Part shown: positions 35,679 to 47,190 of the stretch, one piece after another
How positions within the stretch are numbered: position 1 is the first letter of the stretch
Layout of the letters: each line of letters starts with the position of its first letter
NCBI GenBank assembly: GCA_016200225.1
Contig: JACQFD010000037.1
Location: 124,001-188,000, forward strand
DNA length: 64,000 nt
Direction of reading: 5' to 3'
From: Planctomycetota bacterium
GTDB lineage: Bacteria; Planctomycetota; UBA1135; JACQFD01
Position numbers and translations under genes: made by a program
Notes under the pieces: model-generated
The model's input: only the letters and a program-made list of their open reading frames with translations
Told to the model about the DNA's origin: nothing
Database searches by the model: none

Positions 35679-36434
35679 TTAACCAATGGCGCGCGCAAAG
35701 CGAAGCGTGGCCGGGCGGAAAAGGAGCGATTCAACGCCCTCGACGAGGCGCTGCCGCGCGCGAAAAACGATCATCCGAACGGTGGCGCGGCGCAGACGGT
35801 GAGTCGCGGCGATCTGTTCATAAGATTCGCCGCGCACTTCCGCCGCCTCGAGAATCTGACGGTCGCGCGGCAGCAGCGATTCGAGCGCGGCCGCGAACGC
35901 GGCGAGCAGAACGGGCAGCGCGCGCGCGCCGTCCCGCAGGAATTGTGAATTTTCCGAAGTCTCCGCGCGCGCGGGCAGCCACTCGAGAATGGCGCCGCCG
36001 TTCTGAATCTTGATGCCTCGCCGTCCGCGCAGCGCGCGTCGGACCGCGTTGCGCGCGATTTGTGAAGTCCACACGCGAAACGAGTTCGGTTGTTCGGGAT
36101 GAAAATGCCTCGCCGATCGGAAAACACTAATAAAAACGTCTTGTATGATATCCTCGGGCGAAAGGTCGGCCGGCGCGAACCGCAGACATGAATTTACAAC
36201 TTTTTCGATGCGCGTCGCATTTAAACGATAAATTTCCCCGAAAACTTCGTCGTCGGCAACGTTCTGAAAGCGTCGCATCAAATCCGTGCTTTTCGCATCG
36301 ATAAAATTGACCGCGCCCGCGCGCGGCAGCGACTCGAGAGTGGTCGCGCGCGACGATGGCTTCTGCAGTGTTTGCTTTTGAAGCGAAACACCCGGTGACG
36401 TGGCCGGGTTCCACAGGGACGGAACAGCGCTCAT
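35679..36434 (-). CDS. ECF-type RNA polymerase sigma factor
   Basis: A protein of about 251 aa with a region 2 (DLMRRFQNVADDEVFGEIY, then LSPEDIIQDVFISVFRSARH with the DxxQ-VF core) and a region 4 helix-turn-helix (LLPRDRQILEAAEVRGESYE, QIAATHRLRRATVRMIVFR). The N-terminal 45 residues are an unstructured Ser/Thr/Pro extension. No anti-sigma gene is adjacent. The downstream neighbours are hutI and the formiminotransferase gene with very short gaps, so it may control or be co-expressed with histidine catabolism. I chose the ATG over an in-frame TTG six codons upstream. Confidence 0.88.
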   Translation of the reverse strand: MSAVPSLWNPATSPGVSLQKQTLQKPSSRATTLESLPRAGAVNFIDAKSTDLMRRFQNVADDEVFGEIYRLNATRIEKVVNSCLRFAPADLSPEDIIQDVFISVFRSARHFHPEQPNSFRVWTSQIARNAVRRALRGRRGIKIQNGGAILEWLPARAETSENSQFLRDGARALPVLLAAFAAALESLLPRDRQILEAAEVRGESYEQIAATHRLRRATVRMIVFRARQRLVEGVESLLFRPATLRFARAIG

Positions 36435-36689
36435 GTACGCCGCTAAAGCCAAGATCGTGCCGTCGGGTCGTCAGGATGGACGGCGTCCAGATGTGGTGAA
36501 GACGTTACGCGGAGGGAACGGGATGGAACTTCGAGGACTCATCGAACACTCGCGAGTCCGAGGTTGGCGGACTTTATTATGATCATTGCGGCTTGACGCA
36601 GTGAATCCGCTGGGATTCAATCGAAGCCGATTCATCGTTCAGTTACTCGTGCGGTCGTCACACCGTGCTCAATGTAAACATTGGAACCA

Positions 36690-39254
36690 ATGACCTATCC
36701 TCCGATTCTGCGAATTGCTTTTGTAGTATTCTCCTTGCTGGTCGCCGCACGGAACGGCGGGAGTGGAACCGATGCGAACGGCCGTGGCGAAAGTCCCGCC
36801 GGGGTTTCTTCAAAAAAGAGCAATCCACGCGGCGTCTCGGCGTCCGACTGGTCAAGCATCCATGCCGCGTATGAAGCCGGACGCCACGCGGCCGTCGCAA
36901 TCGATGGCGGTCTTGAGGCGCGCAATCCCGGCCAACGGTGGACGACGCGCTTTGACGGCCGCGGATTTGTAACAAAGCCCGATGAGGGTCATTGGTCGTG
37001 GGGGCTGGAACTCCAAAGCTACGGCGCTCCCGGCCACGAATGCGCGATCTCGGGCGAAGCGGCCGTCAACGCCGATGGCCCGAAGATTAGTTATAATTGG
37101 GATTCCAACCTCACGGAATGGTACAAAAACGACGGCTACGGATTGGAGCACGGCTACACGATTCACTCGCGGCCCGCGAATTCCAACGGAGTATTAACAT
37201 TTACTCTGGCGGTGTGCGGCGACTTACGCCCGCGAATTCAAATAAATGGGTGCGATGTCCGATTTGTAGATAGTTCCAATGCGTTTGTGCTGAATTACTC
37301 GGGGCTCAAAGTTACGGATGCGGACGGAACACGGATTCCGGCGCACTTTGAATCTATACGAAATGGATTGAAACTCACTGTGAACGATACGGGCGCGCGC
37401 TACCCGCTAACGATCGACCCCATCGCGCAGCAGGCCTATTTGAAGGCTTCGAATACAGATGTTTCCGACCAGTTCGGTTACGCAGTTTCGGTGTCGGGAA
37501 ACACGGTGGTCGTTGGCGCTCCCGGTGAAGACGGCAATGCAACGGGCGTGAATGGTAATGAAAGTAACGAACTTTCGCCGAGCTCCGGGGCGGCCTATGT
37601 GTTCGTTCGCAATGGAGCGAATTGGAGCCAGCAGGCCTATTTGAAAGCTTCGAATACCGGGGCGTTCGACGGTTTTGGAGTCTCCGTCTCGGTGTCGGGC
37701 GACACGCTGGTGGTTGGAGCTTTCTCGGAAGACAGTAGCGCAAAGGGCGTTAACGGCAACCAAGGCGACAACAGCGCTTCGGGATCCGGCGCGGCCTACG
37801 TGTTCGTTCGAGTTGGAACGAGCTGGAGCCAGCAGGCCTATCTGAAGGCTTCCAATACGGATGCTAATGATACATTTGGCTACTGTGTCGCGGTGTCGGG
37901 CGACACCGTGGTCGTTGGCGCGTATTCGGAAGACAGCAAAACTTCCGGGGTGAACGGCCATGCCATGGATAACAGCGCCCCCAACGCCGGCGCGGCGTAC
38001 GTTTTTGTAAGGAATGGATCCGCGTGGACACAACAGGCCTATTTGAAGGCTTCAAATACAGACGCCGGAGACTCGTTCGGCCAATCGGTTGCGGTGTCGG
38101 GCGATACGATCGCAGTTGGAGCAACCGGCGAGGACAGCGGCGCGACGGGCGTGAATTGTAATGAAAGCGACAACAGCGCCTCCAACGCCGGCGCGACTTA
38201 TATATTCATTCGAAACGGAGCGACATGGACGCAGCAGGCCTATTTGAAGGCTTCCAATACCGGGGTCGGACACTTTTTCGGGAGTTCCGTTTCGGTGTCG
38301 GGCAGCACGGTGGTCGTCGGCGCGCCCGCTGAAACAAGCAATGCAACCGGCGTGAATGGCAACCAAAATGACAATAGCGCCATCTACGCCGGGGCGGCCT
38401 ACGTTTTTGTTTACAATGGCACAACTTGGACCCAGCAGGCCTATTTGAAGGCTTCCAATACTCAAGCGAACGACTGGCTCGGAGCTTCGGTTGCAATCTC
38501 GGGCGACACGGTTGTAGTCGGAGCCTACAATGAGGACAGCAGCTCCACGGGAATCAATGGCAACCAAAGCGACAACAGCGCTTTCGAATCCGGTGCCGCT
38601 TATGTTTACATTCGCAATGGAGCGACATGGAGCCAACAGTTCTATTTAAAGGCTTCGAATACCGGGATCCTCGATAATTTCGGGTTTGCAGCATCGGTGT
38701 CCGGAGATCTTGTCGTCATCGGAGCCCTCAACGAAGCCAGCAGTGCCAATGGAGTCAACGGCAATCAAAACGACAACATTACGTTCCAATCCGGCGCGGT
38801 CTACATTTTCGATCTCGGCAACAATCCAGGCACGCTTTCTTACGGAACAGGCACGCCCGGCTGCTCGGGGACAGAGTCTCTTGGCGTGACGCACGCACCA
38901 ATGATCAACTCGCCGAATTTTGCAATCACATGCAACAATGCGCCGCCATCGTCGCTCGGACTCGGACTTGTTACTGATTCGCAAGACCTCATTGGTAGCG
39001 ACCCATTTGGAATTGGCGTCCTGTTGCACTCGGACTTCATCTTCGCGTCCGAAGTGTATGGATTCGACTTTCATAGCGATGCGACCGGCTACGCGGAAAC
39101 TGTCGGTACAGGGATTCCAAACAGTCCCGTGCTGATCGGCAAGACTTACTATGCCTGCGCCATCTGGGTGTGGTCGAGCTGCACACTGCCGGGATTCAAT
39201 GTTTATAACATGAGTTCGTCGCGCGGCCTTGCGATTACGATAACGGTGCCCTAA
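36690..39254 (+). CDS. Large secreted FG-GAP repeat protein with seven 67-aa repeats
   Basis: A protein of about 854 aa with a signal sequence (ILRIAFVVFSLLVAARN). Residues 50-245 form an all-beta N-terminal region ending in YPLTIDPIAQQ, a segment often found just before this repeat type. Residues 247-715 consist of seven 67-residue FG-GAP-like units with the consensus QQAYLKASNT...D.FG.SVSVSG then DTVVVGA..ED and GAAYVFVRNG..W. The C-terminal 140 residues start with SYGTGTPGCSG and resemble a Cys-containing C-terminal module I associate with planctomycete surface proteins. Likely a surface propeller-type adhesin or scaffold. The ATG is preferred over a TTG three codons upstream. Confidence 0.88.
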   Translation: MTYPPILRIAFVVFSLLVAARNGGSGTDANGRGESPAGVSSKKSNPRGVSASDWSSIHAAYEAGRHAAVAIDGGLEARNPGQRWTTRFDGRGFVTKPDEGHWSWGLELQSYGAPGHECAISGEAAVNADGPKISYNWDSNLTEWYKNDGYGLEHGYTIHSRPANSNGVLTFTLAVCGDLRPRIQINGCDVRFVDSSNAFVLNYSGLKVTDADGTRIPAHFESIRNGLKLTVNDTGARYPLTIDPIAQQAYLKASNTDVSDQFGYAVSVSGNTVVVGAPGEDGNATGVNGNESNELSPSSGAAYVFVRNGANWSQQAYLKASNTGAFDGFGVSVSVSGDTLVVGAFSEDSSAKGVNGNQGDNSASGSGAAYVFVRVGTSWSQQAYLKASNTDANDTFGYCVAVSGDTVVVGAYSEDSKTSGVNGHAMDNSAPNAGAAYVFVRNGSAWTQQAYLKASNTDAGDSFGQSVAVSGDTIAVGATGEDSGATGVNCNESDNSASNAGATYIFIRNGATWTQQAYLKASNTGVGHFFGSSVSVSGSTVVVGAPAETSNATGVNGNQNDNSAIYAGAAYVFVYNGTTWTQQAYLKASNTQANDWLGASVAISGDTVVVGAYNEDSSSTGINGNQSDNSAFESGAAYVYIRNGATWSQQFYLKASNTGILDNFGFAASVSGDLVVIGALNEASSANGVNGNQNDNITFQSGAVYIFDLGNNPGTLSYGTGTPGCSGTESLGVTHAPMINSPNFAITCNNAPPSSLGLGLVTDSQDLIGSDPFGIGVLLHSDFIFASEVYGFDFHSDATGYAETVGTGIPNSPVLIGKTYYACAIWVWSSCTLPGFNVYNMSSSRGLAITITVP
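37428..38834 (+). repeat. Seven tandem 201-nt coding repeats
   Basis: The word CAGCAGGCCTATTTGAAGG, or a close variant, recurs at 37428, 37629, 37830, 38031, 38232, 38433 and 38634. The spacing is exactly 201 bases each time, so no unit has gained or lost a codon. Conserved stretches are also near-identical in synonymous positions, which points to recent duplication or ongoing gene conversion. Confidence 0.93.
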
Positions 39255-39337
39255 CCCGCATTATTCATCGTAAAGTAAAACCTCGCATGGACATTCGTAA
39301 TACTCTTGTAGACTCATGCATGCGCTTGAATCGAGGA

Positions 39338-39398
39338 CATTGCTCAAAAAAAAACATTGCTCAAAAAAAACATTGCTCAAAAAAACACTGCTCAAAAA
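39338..39398 (+). repeat. Short tandem repeat CATTGCTC-poly(A)
   Basis: Four head-to-tail units of CATTGCTC (the last CACTGCTC) followed by 9, 8, 7 and 5 adenines, in the gap between the FG-GAP gene and recO. The rest of this roughly 200-base gap shows no gene. Confidence 0.85.
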
Positions 39399-39451
39399 GC
39401 TGATCTCACTGCACATCCCGGCCCGCCCCCTTTCGCTAACATCTCCCCCCC

Positions 39452-40237
39452 ATGCACTCCCGCGAGCCGCAATCCTTCATCATCCTGCGCCGCGTTCCGT
39501 ACGGCGACACGAGTTTAATTGTACATTTATTTTCCGCGGCGCGCGGGCGGCAGTCGGCGATCGCGAAAGGCGCGTTTCGCGAAAAAAGTCCGATGTTCGG
39601 ATCGCTTGATTTGTTAAATGAGATTCGCGCGACGGTCGGCGGAAAAAATGCGGAGGCGCTCCAAACATTAACAAACGCCGAACTCGTCGAACCGCGGCGG
39701 GCGTTGCGTCGGGATTTGCGCGCGCTCACGGCGGCGCTCTATTCGGTCGAATTGTTAGAATCCGGACTCACCGAATCGCCGGCGCCCGCGCTCTTTTTAC
39801 AATTTCGCGCGTGGCTCGACTGGCTCGAATCCGCCGCGGCGCGCGATCCGCTCGCGTTGCGCGCAAAATTATTAGCATTCGAACTACAATTTCTCGAACA
39901 CATCGGCCTGCGGCCGGTGCTCGACGCGTGCGCCTGCTGCGGAGCCGGCGAACTCGCGGTCGAGCGGAGCGGCGCGCGCCGCGTTTTTTGGGATTGCGCG
40001 GCGGGCGGCGTTTTGTGCGCAGCCTGCGCCGGACGCGCGCGCGCCTCGACGTCGTTCGCCGCGACGGCCCACGCCGCGATCGCCGATTTGCAATCCGGCG
40101 CGAGCGCGAATTTCCCCGGCCAGCGCGATTCGCGCGAGCTGCGCGCATTTCTCGACCGGTTTCATGCCTATCATCTCGACCGCGCGCTTCGCTCCCGCCC
40201 ATCGCTCGAGATTCTGTGGCGGGGCGACGCCGCATGA
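39452..40237 (+). CDS. recO: DNA repair protein RecO
   Basis: RecO is the single-strand annealing and RecA-loading factor of the RecFOR pathway. The 261-aa protein has the N-terminal OB-fold signature (FIILRRVPYGDTSLIVHLFS, then RGRQSAIAKGA) and, in the C-terminal domain, a Cys cluster (CACCGAGEL ... LCAACAG) matching the zinc site of bacterial RecO. DALRAKLLAFELQFLEHIGLRP-like sequence before the Cys cluster is also typical. The next gene starts 13 bases after the stop. The assignment is good. Confidence 0.92.
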   Translation: MHSREPQSFIILRRVPYGDTSLIVHLFSAARGRQSAIAKGAFREKSPMFGSLDLLNEIRATVGGKNAEALQTLTNAELVEPRRALRRDLRALTAALYSVELLESGLTESPAPALFLQFRAWLDWLESAAARDPLALRAKLLAFELQFLEHIGLRPVLDACACCGAGELAVERSGARRVFWDCAAGGVLCAACAGRARASTSFAATAHAAIADLQSGASANFPGQRDSRELRAFLDRFHAYHLDRALRSRPSLEILWRGDAA

Positions 40238-40250
40238 ATGCTACAATAAC

Positions 40251-41204
40251 ATGATGCCCACCCGCAGGCTGTTCCGCCCGGTTTTATTCTTATTATTACT
40301 TTTCGCGTCGATCTCGTGCGCGGCGCGCTATCCTTATGAAAAGAAATCGCCCGACGAACTCTACGCCGACGCGGGCGTCGACATCGAAAAAAACGAGCCG
40401 GACGCCGCGACCGCGAAACTGGATTATTTAAAGAACAAACACCCCGACTTTCCCGATCGCGAGGGCGTCGCGTTTCGTTACGCGCAGATCAAGAAACTGT
40501 ATGGTAAGTATTGGAAAGCGTTCGTCGCGTTCCGGGAGTTTTTGGATCAATATCCGGTGAGCGGCCACCGACGCGAGGCCGGCGAGTTAATTTATGATAC
40601 GGGCGTGAAACTGACGCAAAGCACGTCGTCGTTCCTCGGCCTCGGCATCGCGCGCGACTCCGACGACGGCGTGCTCGTGCTCGAGTATTTTGTCGATAAT
40701 TTTCAAAACAGTTCGCTCGCGAGCGAGGCGCTCCGGCGCGTCGCTCAATACAAATTCGAAACCGGCGATTTTCAGGGCGCCATTCGCGGCTACCAGCGAA
40801 TCTTAAGAAGTTATCTCGGTTCGCAATGGCGCGACCTCGCCGAATTCCGCATCGCGATCTCGCACTTGCGCGGCGTCCGCCGCGCCGATCAGGACCAGTC
40901 GGAATTGTTAAAAGCGCGCGAGAGTCTTTCAAATTACATATCGCTCCATCCCGAGGGCGCGCGGCTCGACGAGGCGGCGGCCGCGTTGCGCGAGGCCGAT
41001 GAAATGCTCGCGGAAAGCGAATATAAAATCGGGGATTATTATGTAGTGATCGAACAGCCGTTCGCGGCGTCGATGCATTACAAACAGGCAATCGTAAATT
41101 ATCCCGGAACGGAATTCGCGGCGAGAGCCGAGTCGCGCCTCGCGCAAATGCCAAAGAATATTGAGATTCCGCCGGCAAAATTTCCCGTTAAAGTTAAGAA
41201 TTAG
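40251..41204 (+). CDS. bamD: BamD-like outer membrane assembly lipoprotein
   Basis: A 317-aa exported protein with an N-terminal signal (PVLFLLLLFASISC, probable lipidation at the Cys though the preceding residues are not a perfect lipobox). TPR-like repeats follow: SPDELYADAGVDIEKNEPDAA, YWKAFVAFREFLDQYPVSG, YVVIEQPFAASMHYKQAIV and NYPGTEFAARAESRLAQM. The last segments are close to the BamD/YfiO pattern. BamD is the essential lipoprotein partner of BamA in outer membrane protein insertion. The next gene encodes an LptE-like lipoprotein, which supports an envelope role. ATG at 40254 is an equivalent start. Confidence 0.85.
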   Translation: MMPTRRLFRPVLFLLLLFASISCAARYPYEKKSPDELYADAGVDIEKNEPDAATAKLDYLKNKHPDFPDREGVAFRYAQIKKLYGKYWKAFVAFREFLDQYPVSGHRREAGELIYDTGVKLTQSTSSFLGLGIARDSDDGVLVLEYFVDNFQNSSLASEALRRVAQYKFETGDFQGAIRGYQRILRSYLGSQWRDLAEFRIAISHLRGVRRADQDQSELLKARESLSNYISLHPEGARLDEAAAALREADEMLAESEYKIGDYYVVIEQPFAASMHYKQAIVNYPGTEFAARAESRLAQMPKNIEIPPAKFPVKVKN

Positions 41205-41237
41205 CCGCCGCCCGCAATGCTTGCTCATGATGAACGC

Positions 41238-41777
41238 ATGAAGTTTACTTTTCACGATCGAACGCGCCGCGGGGCCGCCGCGTTTTTTATCATCATCGGC
41301 GCCGCGCTGCTGCCTTCCTGTTATTCGGCGGGCCTGCGCTTTCCCGGACATATTCGTAAACTCGCCGTTCCCGTTTTTGATAATCAAACATTCGTGCGCG
41401 GACTCGAATTCGATCTCACCGATCGCGTGCGGCAACTCTTGCTCGAGCGATCCGATATCCAACTCGTCGCGAGCGAGCGCGACGCGGACGCCGTCGTGCA
41501 TGCGCGGATCACGCGCGTGAACTTCCCCGTCCTCGTCGCCCGCAATCGCGAACGCATTCTCGAAGGTTCGTCCGTCATCGCCGTCGGCGCCGAACTCGTC
41601 GAAACAAAGAATCAACGCGTTCTCGCGCGCGTGCGCGGCGAAGACCGCGCCGAATATACAACTACGCTCGGCGAAACGCGCGAATCGGCGAATGCCGACC
41701 TCATCGACGCGCTCGCATGGCGGATCCTGCTCGGTCTCGCTGCACGCTCCGAAGAGGGTGAAGCTCCCGTTCGGTAG
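41238..41777 (+). CDS. lptE: LptE-like lipoprotein
   Basis: A 179-aa exported lipoprotein (hydrophobic AAAFFIIIGAALLPSC, lipobox LPSC). The sequence after the Cys, YSAGLRFPGHIRKLAVPVFD then NQTFVRGLEFDLTDRVRQLL, is the LptE-family core. In Gram-negative bacteria LptE plugs the LptD barrel that places lipopolysaccharide in the outer leaflet. An in-frame ATG seven codons upstream exists; I prefer the ATG right before the positively charged signal start (MKFTFHDRTRRG). It lies 33 bases after bamD and is probably co-transcribed. Confidence 0.85.
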   Translation: MKFTFHDRTRRGAAAFFIIIGAALLPSCYSAGLRFPGHIRKLAVPVFDNQTFVRGLEFDLTDRVRQLLLERSDIQLVASERDADAVVHARITRVNFPVLVARNRERILEGSSVIAVGAELVETKNQRVLARVRGEDRAEYTTTLGETRESANADLIDALAWRILLGLAARSEEGEAPVR

Positions 41778-41941
41778 CCGTGCCGGGCATGAAACGGGCG
41801 AATGGGTCGCGGAATGTTAGGATTGCCGTGTAAACTGGCAAGGTTTGGCGCGCGGATTATCAAAGCGTGGACGCCCCACCTCCACTCAAGAGCCGCTTCG
41901 ATTCGAAAAGAGAACCGCCAAACTCATATCAACCGCACAGC

Positions 41942-44275
<2,334 letters not shown>

Positions 44276-44290
44276 TTTGTAATATTAACG

Positions 44291-45421
44291 ATGTCGGGGA
44301 TTCCGCGGGTCGCGCGAATACCACAATTCGACGGCGACGTCGCCGTCTGGCTGGTCGATAAACTCGCTTGGGCGGCGCACGACGCGCTTCCGGCGTTCGG
44401 TCTGCGCGCCGAACCCGCGGACCCGACGATTGAAAGCATCGACGAGCCGTTCGAATGGCGCATCATCGGACCGCCGTGGGCGGCGGGACTCGCGATGACG
44501 AAGGACGGTCCGGCGCGCGAAATCGGGCAACTGTTAATGAGTACGCTGCGAAACGCCGAAAAAGTAATATTTACTATATCGGGGAGGCGCCCGATCGCGC
44601 TTGCCGGAACGTCGGTGATGGCCGCGATCAACGCGACGCCCGATTCGTTTTCCGACGGCGGAGAATTGTTAGATCCGTCCCGTGCCGCGGCCGCCGCCGC
44701 GGACGCGTGGAGCGCCGGAGCCGCGATCATCGACGTCGGAGGCGAGAGCACGCGCCCCGGCGCCGCGCCCGTCGCGATCGCGGAGGAAATCCGCCGCGTG
44801 GTCCCCGTGATCGTCAAAATTAAACAACAGATTCCAGATTGTTATATTTCGATCGACACGTCGCGCGCGGCCGTCGCCCGCGAGGCGGCCGCCGCCGGCG
44901 CCTCGATGATTAATGATATTTCGGGACTGCGATTCGACGCGGAACTCGGACGCGCGGCGGCGGAATTACAATTGCCGATCGTGCTCGGGCACATCCGCGG
45001 CGCGCCCGCGACAATGTTACAAATGGAAACATACAAAAACGTCCTCGCCGAGGTCCACGGCGAACTCTTCGCGGCGGTCGCGCGCGCGCGCGAAGCCGGA
45101 GTGCGCGGCGACGCGATCCTCGTCGACCCGGGCCTCGGTTTCGCGAAGAGCGCAGAGGACAATTGGAGCATTCTTCGGCGGCTCCTCGAGATCAAGTCGC
45201 TTGGATTTCCGGTCGTCGTCGGACCGTCGCGCAAGCGTTTTCTCGGCGAACTCGTCGACGATCTGCATCCGGGCGGCTCGCCCCGCGATCGCGACGATGC
45301 GACGCTCGCTGTCGCGGGCATTGCCGCCATGCGAGGAGCGGCGGTCTGCCGCGTGCACGACGCGCGCCGCGCACTCGACGCCGTCCGCGTCGGAATGAAA
45401 TTTTACAGTAATTTATACTGA
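44291..45421 (+). CDS. folP: Dihydropteroate synthase
   Basis: This enzyme condenses p-aminobenzoate with hydroxymethyl-dihydropterin pyrophosphate in folate synthesis. The TIM-barrel core starts about residue 108 with VMAAINATPDSFSDGGELLD. Further motifs are IDVGGESTRPGA, SIDTSRAAVAREAAAAGASM, INDISGL, ILVDPGLGFAKSAEDNW and VGPSRKRFLGEL. The N-terminal extension of about 105 residues ends in ISGRRPIALAGT and resembles the extra domain of some long DHPS forms. It lies between ftsH and glmM, a common bacterial arrangement. The function is secure. Confidence 0.95.
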   Translation: MSGIPRVARIPQFDGDVAVWLVDKLAWAAHDALPAFGLRAEPADPTIESIDEPFEWRIIGPPWAAGLAMTKDGPAREIGQLLMSTLRNAEKVIFTISGRRPIALAGTSVMAAINATPDSFSDGGELLDPSRAAAAAADAWSAGAAIIDVGGESTRPGAAPVAIAEEIRRVVPVIVKIKQQIPDCYISIDTSRAAVAREAAAAGASMINDISGLRFDAELGRAAAELQLPIVLGHIRGAPATMLQMETYKNVLAEVHGELFAAVARAREAGVRGDAILVDPGLGFAKSAEDNWSILRRLLEIKSLGFPVVVGPSRKRFLGELVDDLHPGGSPRDRDDATLAVAGIAAMRGAAVCRVHDARRALDAVRVGMKFYSNLY

Positions 45422-45487
45422 TCGGCGGGATTGCGGGCGGAGGCCGGCCGTTGCAAGAGTCCCGCCAAACTGTAAATTTTGCATTCC

Positions 45488-46849
45488 ATGTCCCGACTCT
45501 TCGGCACCGACGGCATCCGCGGCCTCGCGGGCGAGGAACCGCTCACCCCCGAGACCGTATCGCGCATCGCGGGCGCGTTCGCGGAATGTTTACAATCGGA
45601 CAACGCTACAGAAACCGGCGGCCGGCCGTGGGTGTTGATCGGACACGACGGCCGCGAATCGGCCGATTGCCTGGTGGCCTCGGTGCAGGCGGGACTCGCC
45701 GCGGCGGGCGTCGACTCGCAGGAGGCCGGTTTGATCACGACGCCGGGCCTCGCGACGCTCGTGCGCGAACTCGGCGCGGCCGGCGGCGCGATGCTTTCGG
45801 CGTCGCACAATCCGGCGCGCGACAACGGAATTAAGTTATTTAATAATCGGGGCGAAAAACTCGACGACGCGACGGAACGGCGAATTGAAGCGTCGGTCGC
45901 GCATCCGCGCGCGCACGCGCCCGGACGTTTCGGCGCGCGGCGCGCCGGTTCGGCCGTGCGGCCGGAAATATATCTTGGCGGCCTCGTCGAACGCAGCGGC
46001 ATCGCGCGCGACGCTTTATACGGATATCGGATCGCATTCGACGGCGCGCACGGCGGCGGCGCGTTTCTCGGCCCCGACTTGTTTCGTTCGCTCGGCGCGC
46101 AAGTGTTTGAAATCGGAACGTCGCCCGACGGATTGAATATTAATGACGGTTTCGGCGCGCTGCACCCCGAAAAGTTAGCAAAACTGGTTATAGATAATAA
46201 ATGCCACCTCGGGCTCGCGCTCGACGGCGACGGCGACCGTTCGATGTTCGTCGACGAGCGCGGCGACGTCGTCGACGGCGACGGCGTGATCGCCGCGTGC
46301 GCGCCCGATTTGTTAGAACGGGGCGAACTCCCGGGCGCGGCCGTCGTCTCGACCGTCATGAGCAACTTTGGCTTACAACAATTCCTGCGCGATCGAAACA
46401 TACAAATCGAACAGGTCCCCGTGGGCGACCGCAACGTCGTCGCGCGTCTGAAGGAGCGCGGTCTCGCGCTCGGCGCCGAACCGTCGGGCCACGTGGTATT
46501 CGGCGACGACAACGCGTTCGTCGGCGACGGACTGTACACGGCGCTCCGCGTTCTCGATTTGTTATATCGCCGAAAAGTAACTTTGTCGTCGCTCGCTCAT
46601 TTCGAACGCGCGGAGCAGGTGATGATCAATGTTACAGTTACAAAACGGACCCCGCTCGAGGAGCTACCCGCCGTCATGGATGCCAAGAGTAAAGCCGAAC
46701 GCGATCTCGCCGGGCGCGGTCGGGTGGTACTGCGATATTCAGGCACCGAGCCGCTCGTGCGAGTCATGGTGGAGTCGACCGTGCATGGAATGGCGCGGCG
46801 CCACGCAAGTGAAATTGCAGACGCGGTCAGACAGTCGATTCTTAATTAA
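45488..46849 (+). CDS. glmM: Phosphoglucosamine mutase
   Basis: GlmM turns glucosamine-6-phosphate into glucosamine-1-phosphate for peptidoglycan and lipid A synthesis. The 453-aa protein starts with MSRLFGTDGIRG and carries the active phospho-serine loop GGAMLSASHNPARDNG, the metal loop ALDGDGDRSMFVD, the sugar-binding GAEPSGHVVFGDDN and the C-terminal phosphate loop LRYSGTEPLVRVMVE. It is the last plus-strand gene of the recO-to-glmM block. The ATG is used; an in-frame TTG three codons earlier has no support. Confidence 0.96.
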   Translation: MSRLFGTDGIRGLAGEEPLTPETVSRIAGAFAECLQSDNATETGGRPWVLIGHDGRESADCLVASVQAGLAAAGVDSQEAGLITTPGLATLVRELGAAGGAMLSASHNPARDNGIKLFNNRGEKLDDATERRIEASVAHPRAHAPGRFGARRAGSAVRPEIYLGGLVERSGIARDALYGYRIAFDGAHGGGAFLGPDLFRSLGAQVFEIGTSPDGLNINDGFGALHPEKLAKLVIDNKCHLGLALDGDGDRSMFVDERGDVVDGDGVIAACAPDLLERGELPGAAVVSTVMSNFGLQQFLRDRNIQIEQVPVGDRNVVARLKERGLALGAEPSGHVVFGDDNAFVGDGLYTALRVLDLLYRRKVTLSSLAHFERAEQVMINVTVTKRTPLEELPAVMDAKSKAERDLAGRGRVVLRYSGTEPLVRVMVESTVHGMARRHASEIADAVRQSILN

Positions 46850-47080
46850 GAATTGAATTAATAAATAGCAAAGCGGGCGGCGGGCTCCGCGGCGCGGCGC
46901 AGCGGCGATGCTCCGGCCACGCCCTGTCGCGACCAACCCGCCAGCGAGAACCACACACTCGACGCGACGGGGCGTCGCCTTCGCCGCCGCTGTCTGGCGC
47001 CACGGACCCGCCCCCCGCCAGTACTAACGATAACATGTACACTAATAAACGCGCGGCTGCTCGACCATGCCGGCGGTCGC

Positions 47081-47111
47081 GTGGCCGAGCCCGCTTCGCG
47101 GCTCTCGGCCA
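47081..47111. repeat. Hairpin GTGGCCGAG/CTCGGCCAC
   Basis: Nine-base perfect arms separated by 13 bases, within the gene-free segment downstream of glmM. It could be a 3'-end hairpin of the upstream transcript; there is no T tract. Confidence 0.6.
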
Positions 47112-47190
47112 CCGCGCCCGTCGCGGCATCGCCTCGCGGTCAGTGATCCCGGCCACTTGACACGAACATCCAATTTTTAGTATCCCCCGC

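Noticed and set aside
37428-38834. Regularly spaced repeats as a possible CRISPR array
   Set aside because: The period is 201 bases and the repeats are translated in one frame as FG-GAP units; no spacer-repeat pattern exists.
46842-47156. Minus-strand open frame of 104 codons downstream of glmM
   Set aside because: Arg/Ala-rich translation with no signal, motif or start context, in a GC-rich repeat-bearing gap; it looks like chance.
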